Positions 60,660 to 64,000 of a stretch of 64,000 nucleotides of DNA are shown here, in pieces; position 1 is the stretch's first letter, and every line of letters begins with the position of its first letter. Both the position numbers and the translations under genes were made by a program. The stretch is from Candidatus Methanogranum gryphiswaldense (GTDB lineage: Archaea; Thermoplasmatota; Thermoplasmata; Methanomassiliicoccales; Methanomethylophilaceae). The notes under the pieces are model-generated. The model did not search any database and had not been told where the DNA came from. It worked only from the letters and a program-made list of their open reading frames with translations. Location: contig CP076745.1 of NCBI GenBank assembly GCA_019262145.1, forward strand, positions 1,299,093 through 1,363,092, written 5' to 3'.

Positions 60660-62014
60660 AGATAGGATTGGAGATACATGTACAACTTCCGACCAGATCC
60701 AAGATGTTCTGTTCCTGCCCTACCACAGATGCTGATGCACCGAACACACATGTATGCCCAACATGTCTTGGTATGCCAGGTTCTAAACCTGTTCTTAACA
60801 AAAAAGTACTGGAATACGGAATAAAACTAGCTAAGATGTTAGGATGTACCATTGCAGACACAACATGGTTCTCGAGAAAGACATACTTCTATCCAGACAT
60901 GAGCAAGAGCGTCCAAATAACACAATATGACAACCCCATCGGATATGGTGGGATGTATTATCTGAACGGTAGAACCCCAATAAGAATAACAAGGATCCAT
61001 CTGGAAGAGGACCCTGGCAAGACAAAAAGGGTTGGTGAGTTGTCATCCCTCATAGATTATAACAGATCGGGAATACCGCTGGCTGAAATTGTCACAGAGC
61101 CTGATCTGAAAACGCCCGCGGAAGCGAGGGAATTCCTTGGACAATTGATCCAAGATATAAGGCATATTATCGATCTTCCGGGAGATGGTGAAAGAAGCAT
61201 TCGCTGTGACTGCAACATCTCCATGGGCATCGAAAGATGCGAAGTTAAGAACGTTACTGGATTGAAAAATGTGGAACGCGCACTCACATTCGAGATGGTC
61301 AGACAGACAAAGATCCTAAAGGCCGGTGGAAAGATCGACCGCGAAACCAGACGTTTTGACGAGGAACGTGGCGTTACAATTTCTGTCAGAAAGAAAGAGT
61401 TCGAGGCTGATTACGGATATATAGACGAACCCGACCTCGGAATATATCACGTAAAGGAATTGGCCAACTCTATAAAAATAAAGGAAAGTCCCCTCAACCG
61501 GTCCGTAAGACTGTCTAAAGAATATGGACTGGATGAAAAAACTGCAAAACAGCTTATCGCCACATCGATGGAATTGACTGATCTTTTCGAAGAAGTCGCC
61601 AAAGCAACAGATGTGCAAACGGCCAAGACATGGATAGCGGGCGTTGTAAGTGCAAACTGGAAAGCATTCGAATGCCGCTGTTCCGAACATTTAGAACAAG
61701 ATTCGACCAGGAACGGAATACTGGAAATAATATGCAAATACAAAGCTGGGGAAATAACAGATACGGAATGTTCACTGGAAATAAAGGCGTACATGACAGG
61801 CAAAGACCCGGAATCAGTACAGACTGAATCTTCCGACCTTGATTCAATAATCGGAGAATTCCTTATTGCGAACCCAGAAATAATAGAGGACTATCGTAAA
61901 AACGACAAGGCCATCAACAAAGTCATCGGATATGTAATGAAACGGGCTGGCGGCACGTATTCATCAACGGATGTTGTTTGTGCCGCTAAAAAATTGCTTC
62001 AGGAAAAAATTTGA
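60656..62014 (+). CDS. gatB: Asp/Glu-tRNA amidotransferase subunit B
   Basis: 452 residues; activates Asp-tRNA(Asn) or Glu-tRNA(Gln) by phosphorylation and transfers the ammonia. N-terminus GLEIHVQLPTRSKMFCSCP, then IHLEEDPGKTKR and the DYNRSGIPLAEIVTEPD signature; a C-terminal YqeY-like tail domain. ATGA overlap with gatA (ATG 60656). In archaea GatCAB normally makes Asn-tRNA while GatDE makes Gln-tRNA. Confidence 0.95.
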   Translation: MKIGLEIHVQLPTRSKMFCSCPTTDADAPNTHVCPTCLGMPGSKPVLNKKVLEYGIKLAKMLGCTIADTTWFSRKTYFYPDMSKSVQITQYDNPIGYGGMYYLNGRTPIRITRIHLEEDPGKTKRVGELSSLIDYNRSGIPLAEIVTEPDLKTPAEAREFLGQLIQDIRHIIDLPGDGERSIRCDCNISMGIERCEVKNVTGLKNVERALTFEMVRQTKILKAGGKIDRETRRFDEERGVTISVRKKEFEADYGYIDEPDLGIYHVKELANSIKIKESPLNRSVRLSKEYGLDEKTAKQLIATSMELTDLFEEVAKATDVQTAKTWIAGVVSANWKAFECRCSEHLEQDSTRNGILEIICKYKAGEITDTECSLEIKAYMTGKDPESVQTESSDLDSIIGEFLIANPEIIEDYRKNDKAINKVIGYVMKRAGGTYSSTDVVCAAKKLLQEKI

Positions 62015-62040
62015 CCTTAAAAATATTTAGAATGAGATTA

Positions 62041-62063
62041 CCGGGCCGTTGATAACGACCCGG
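62041..62063. terminator. Hairpin between gatB and aspS
   Basis: Stem CCGGG-C-CGTT/AACG-A-CCCGG with one mismatch and a 3-nt loop, in the 57-nt gap between the convergent genes. Confidence 0.5.
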
Positions 62064-62071
62064 CATTTATC

Positions 62072-63895
62072 TCATTGATCCTCGTCAGGCTCCCCTTCGA
62101 ATTTACCTATGTCCAGGTCTTCTGATGCCAAAGATATTATCTGAAGCTCTTCCAACTTGCTATCATCGATCTTCTCAGGAGAACCGTCGAACAAAGACAC
62201 TGCTCTCTTGTTCTTTGGGAAAGCAATGACATCACGAATGGACTCTCTGCCTAGAAGTATCGCTGTAAATCTATCGACACCCATGGCGATACCGCCATGA
62301 GGAGGAGCGCCATACCCGAGTGCTTCTATGAACCATCCAAAGTCCCTTTCGATCTTCTCGTCCGACATGCCAGTCTTCTTTAGTACAGCTCTCTGAAGTT
62401 CGGGATTGTGTATCCTTAATGATCCGGAACCAAGCTCGTTGCCGTTAAGGCATATGTCGAAGCATGCTCCGCCAACATAATCGTCATCCAGATCATTCTC
62501 TGGAAGAACGAACGGATGATGGAACGCGTCATATTTCCCGGAGACGGGGTCCACCTCGAACATAGGACAATCCACCATCCAGAAGAATTGGAATACATTT
62601 TCCGGAACAAGTCTGAGATCTTCCGCGATCTTCCGTCTGAGAACTCCTCCGCCCTCGTATGTGGCCTTCCAAGGTCCTGCAACTAAGAATATGAGGTCGC
62701 CTTCTTTGACGTTCATTGCGTACTTAATGTGCTCTAAAATCTCAGGAGTGAAGTACTTGGTGATATTACTGGTAAGAACACCGTTCTCGCATCTCATCCA
62801 TGTGAGACCTCCGAGTTTGGCCTTGTTCTTCGCGAAATGAATGTAACGGTCGACCTCGTTCCTTCCGACCTTTGAACTATCCTTGCCCAGATTTATACCA
62901 GCAACGATCCCGCCGCTCTTGAGTATCCTCTGGAATATCTCATAGGGAACATCCCTTACAATATCCGTAAGCTTAACGAATTCGAGACCATACCTCATAT
63001 CTGGCTTATCCGATCCGAATCTCTCCATCGCATCCTTATAGGCTATCCTGGGGAATGGCGTCTTAAGAACCTCATTGTAAAGTCCTTTCCAGATGTATGA
63101 TATCAAACCCTCGATCATATTCTGTATGTCTTTCATATCAACAAAGGACATTTCCATATCGATCTGGGTAAATTCAGGCTGACGGTCCTTACGCGAATCC
63201 TCATCACGGAAGCATCTTGCCACTTGATAATAACGATCCATGCTTCCAACCATGAGCATCTGCTTGAACAGCTGTGGCGACTGAGGAAGAGCATAGAACT
63301 TCCCAGGATGGATCCTGGAAGGAACGACGTAATCCCTGGCACCTTCTGGAGTTGATCTTCCCAGAATAGGCGTCTCAATTTCCAGGAATCCGTTTTGCTC
63401 CAGATACTGTCTCATTAAATGAACGAATTTGCTTCTGAACTCTATGGCCTGGATCATTTCTGTCCTTCTTAGGTCCAGATACCTGTATTTCATTCTGGTG
63501 TCTTCATTTGGAAGAACACCTTCCTTTTGATCCCCGATCTCGAAAGGCGGGGATGCCGATCTGTTAAGAAGTTCAGCCTTTATGATCAGGACCTCTACCT
63601 CTCCTGTGGGGTTCCTAGCATCGTTTGTTCCCTCTACTCTTTTTCTGACCGTACCGTTTATCGATACCACCGACTCACGAGTGAAAGTCTTCATAACCTC
63701 AGATATCGAATTGACATCCGCCCCATTAGGAAGGTCCTCAGGATCGAAAACAATCTGAGTTATTCCATATCTGTCGGCGAGATCGATGAAAGCCACTCCA
63801 CCATGATCTCTCGAGAATCTTACCCATCCTTGCAGACAGACCTCTTTACCGGCGTCTGAGAGTCTGAGTTCCCCACACGTGTTTGTTCTTCTCAT
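62072..63895 (-). CDS. aspS: Aspartyl-tRNA synthetase, bacterial type, probably non-discriminating
   Basis: 607 residues; archaeal AspRS is about 430. The extra length is the bacterial GAD insertion (about 300-420, DKPDMRYGLEFVKLTDI onward) and a C-terminal extension. Class II motifs: motif 2 FRDEDSRKDRQPEFTQIDME and motif 3 GGIAMGVDRF. Residue 31 is His in RDHGG, where discriminating bacterial enzymes have Leu (E. coli Leu30) and the non-discriminating Pseudomonas enzyme has His31. With GatCAB next door it should charge tRNA-Asn with Asp. GAGGT precedes the ATG and a TATA box lies at 63941-63949. Confidence 0.95.
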   Translation of the reverse strand: MRRTNTCGELRLSDAGKEVCLQGWVRFSRDHGGVAFIDLADRYGITQIVFDPEDLPNGADVNSISEVMKTFTRESVVSINGTVRKRVEGTNDARNPTGEVEVLIIKAELLNRSASPPFEIGDQKEGVLPNEDTRMKYRYLDLRRTEMIQAIEFRSKFVHLMRQYLEQNGFLEIETPILGRSTPEGARDYVVPSRIHPGKFYALPQSPQLFKQMLMVGSMDRYYQVARCFRDEDSRKDRQPEFTQIDMEMSFVDMKDIQNMIEGLISYIWKGLYNEVLKTPFPRIAYKDAMERFGSDKPDMRYGLEFVKLTDIVRDVPYEIFQRILKSGGIVAGINLGKDSSKVGRNEVDRYIHFAKNKAKLGGLTWMRCENGVLTSNITKYFTPEILEHIKYAMNVKEGDLIFLVAGPWKATYEGGGVLRRKIAEDLRLVPENVFQFFWMVDCPMFEVDPVSGKYDAFHHPFVLPENDLDDDYVGGACFDICLNGNELGSGSLRIHNPELQRAVLKKTGMSDEKIERDFGWFIEALGYGAPPHGGIAMGVDRFTAILLGRESIRDVIAFPKNKRAVSLFDGSPEKIDDSKLEELQIISLASEDLDIGKFEGEPDEDQ

Positions 63896-63940
63896 TGCGG
63901 TACCTCAAAGGTATATACTACTCACGCGAAGAACAGCGCA

Positions 63941-63949
63941 ATATAAAAC
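63941..63949 (-). promoter_or_regulatory. TATA box of aspS
   Basis: Minus-strand TTTTATAT about 50 nt before the ATG, leaving a leader of about 25 nt with the GAGGT site. No gene is recognised between 63896 and 64000. Confidence 0.45.
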
Positions 63950-64000
63950 CGTTGTTCTATTATCTGCGCTTATCAGACGTCCATTATGTCAGGCACGTAA

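Noticed and set aside
63973-64000. C-terminal end of another minus-strand gene at the right edge
   Set aside because: An open frame ending in TGA at 63973-63975 has only eight codons in the window, too short to support.
1-64000. CRISPR arrays, IS elements, prophage or integrated plasmid
   Set aside because: No repeated spacer array, transposase, integrase or terminal repeats were seen; the content is uniformly chromosomal housekeeping.
1-64000. Selenocysteine use, suggested by heavy TGA stop use
   Set aside because: TGA codons all lie at natural protein ends; no gene shows an in-frame TGA followed by conserved sequence.

Overview
This 64 kb window comes from an archaeon, almost certainly a methanogen of the Thermoplasmata branch (order Methanomassiliicoccales or a close relative). 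The evidence is: archaeal ribosomal proteins S3Ae, S4e, L19e and L32e; aRF1; Cbf5; RNase P Rpp29; PurP; pyruvoyl arginine decarboxylase; MptA; the archaeosine radical-SAM enzyme RaSEA; heterodisulfide reductase HdrBC; TATA-box promoters; and an intron in tRNA-Met. By my hand count none of the 78 complete CDSs ends in TAG (about 62 TGA, 16 TAA). That is what one expects in a pyrrolysine-decoding methanogen. No rRNA, CRISPR array, IS element or prophage was seen, so this is a core-genome segment and gene density is very high.

Layout. 1-4.4 kb (mostly minus): Get3-type ATPase, tRNA-Met with intron, S3Ae, hdrCB and a LysR-like regulator. 4.5-16.4 kb: DUF1538 membrane protein, hydrogenase maturation protease, M16 peptidase, a PAC2/arginine decarboxylase/zinc-ribbon operon, a large PP-loop/ferredoxin fusion, an M50 protease, a GlcD-type oxidase and a bacterial-type adenylate kinase. 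16.5-22.6 kb: tRNA-Gln, ferritin, fluoride channel, two tandem PhoU/TrkA-C regulators divergent from an MgtE-like transporter, PurP and an anchored surface protein. 22.6-33.5 kb: GNAT/ArgS/aRF1, UMP kinase, D-aminoacyl-tRNA deacylase, a winged-helix/TPR regulator, PheS/TrpS and three orphan genes.

33.6-49.2 kb is one minus-strand block of 28 genes. It runs rpl3-rpl4-rpl23-rpl2-rps19-rpl22-rps3-rpl29-aIF1-rnp1-rps17-rpl14-rpl24-rps4e-rpl5-rps14-rps8-rpl6-rpl32e-rpl19e-rpl18-rps5-rpl30-rpl15-secY-DUF106-cmk-cbf5. The genes are linked by 4-base overlaps or very short gaps and are preceded by one clear TATA box and a leader of about 170 nt. It joins ribosome assembly, protein translocation and RNA modification in one unit.

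49.4-64 kb: RaSEA with DUF5611, a flavin disulfide reductase with a CDIN1-like nuclease, MptA, RNase HII with an SCP2 protein, initiator tRNA-Met, amt-glnK with a TetR neighbour, DUF2284, the gatCAB operon and a bacterial-type AspRS carrying His31. The last two together are expected to make Asn-tRNA by transamidation.

No obviously new multi-gene defence-type system is present. The observations most worth following are the missing TAG stops, the AspRS/GatCAB pair, perfect 18-bp palindromes in the ferritin and amt promoters, the leader hairpin before the PhoU/TrkA-C pair, the PP-loop/ferredoxin fusion, the CDIN1-like nuclease and several orphan membrane genes.
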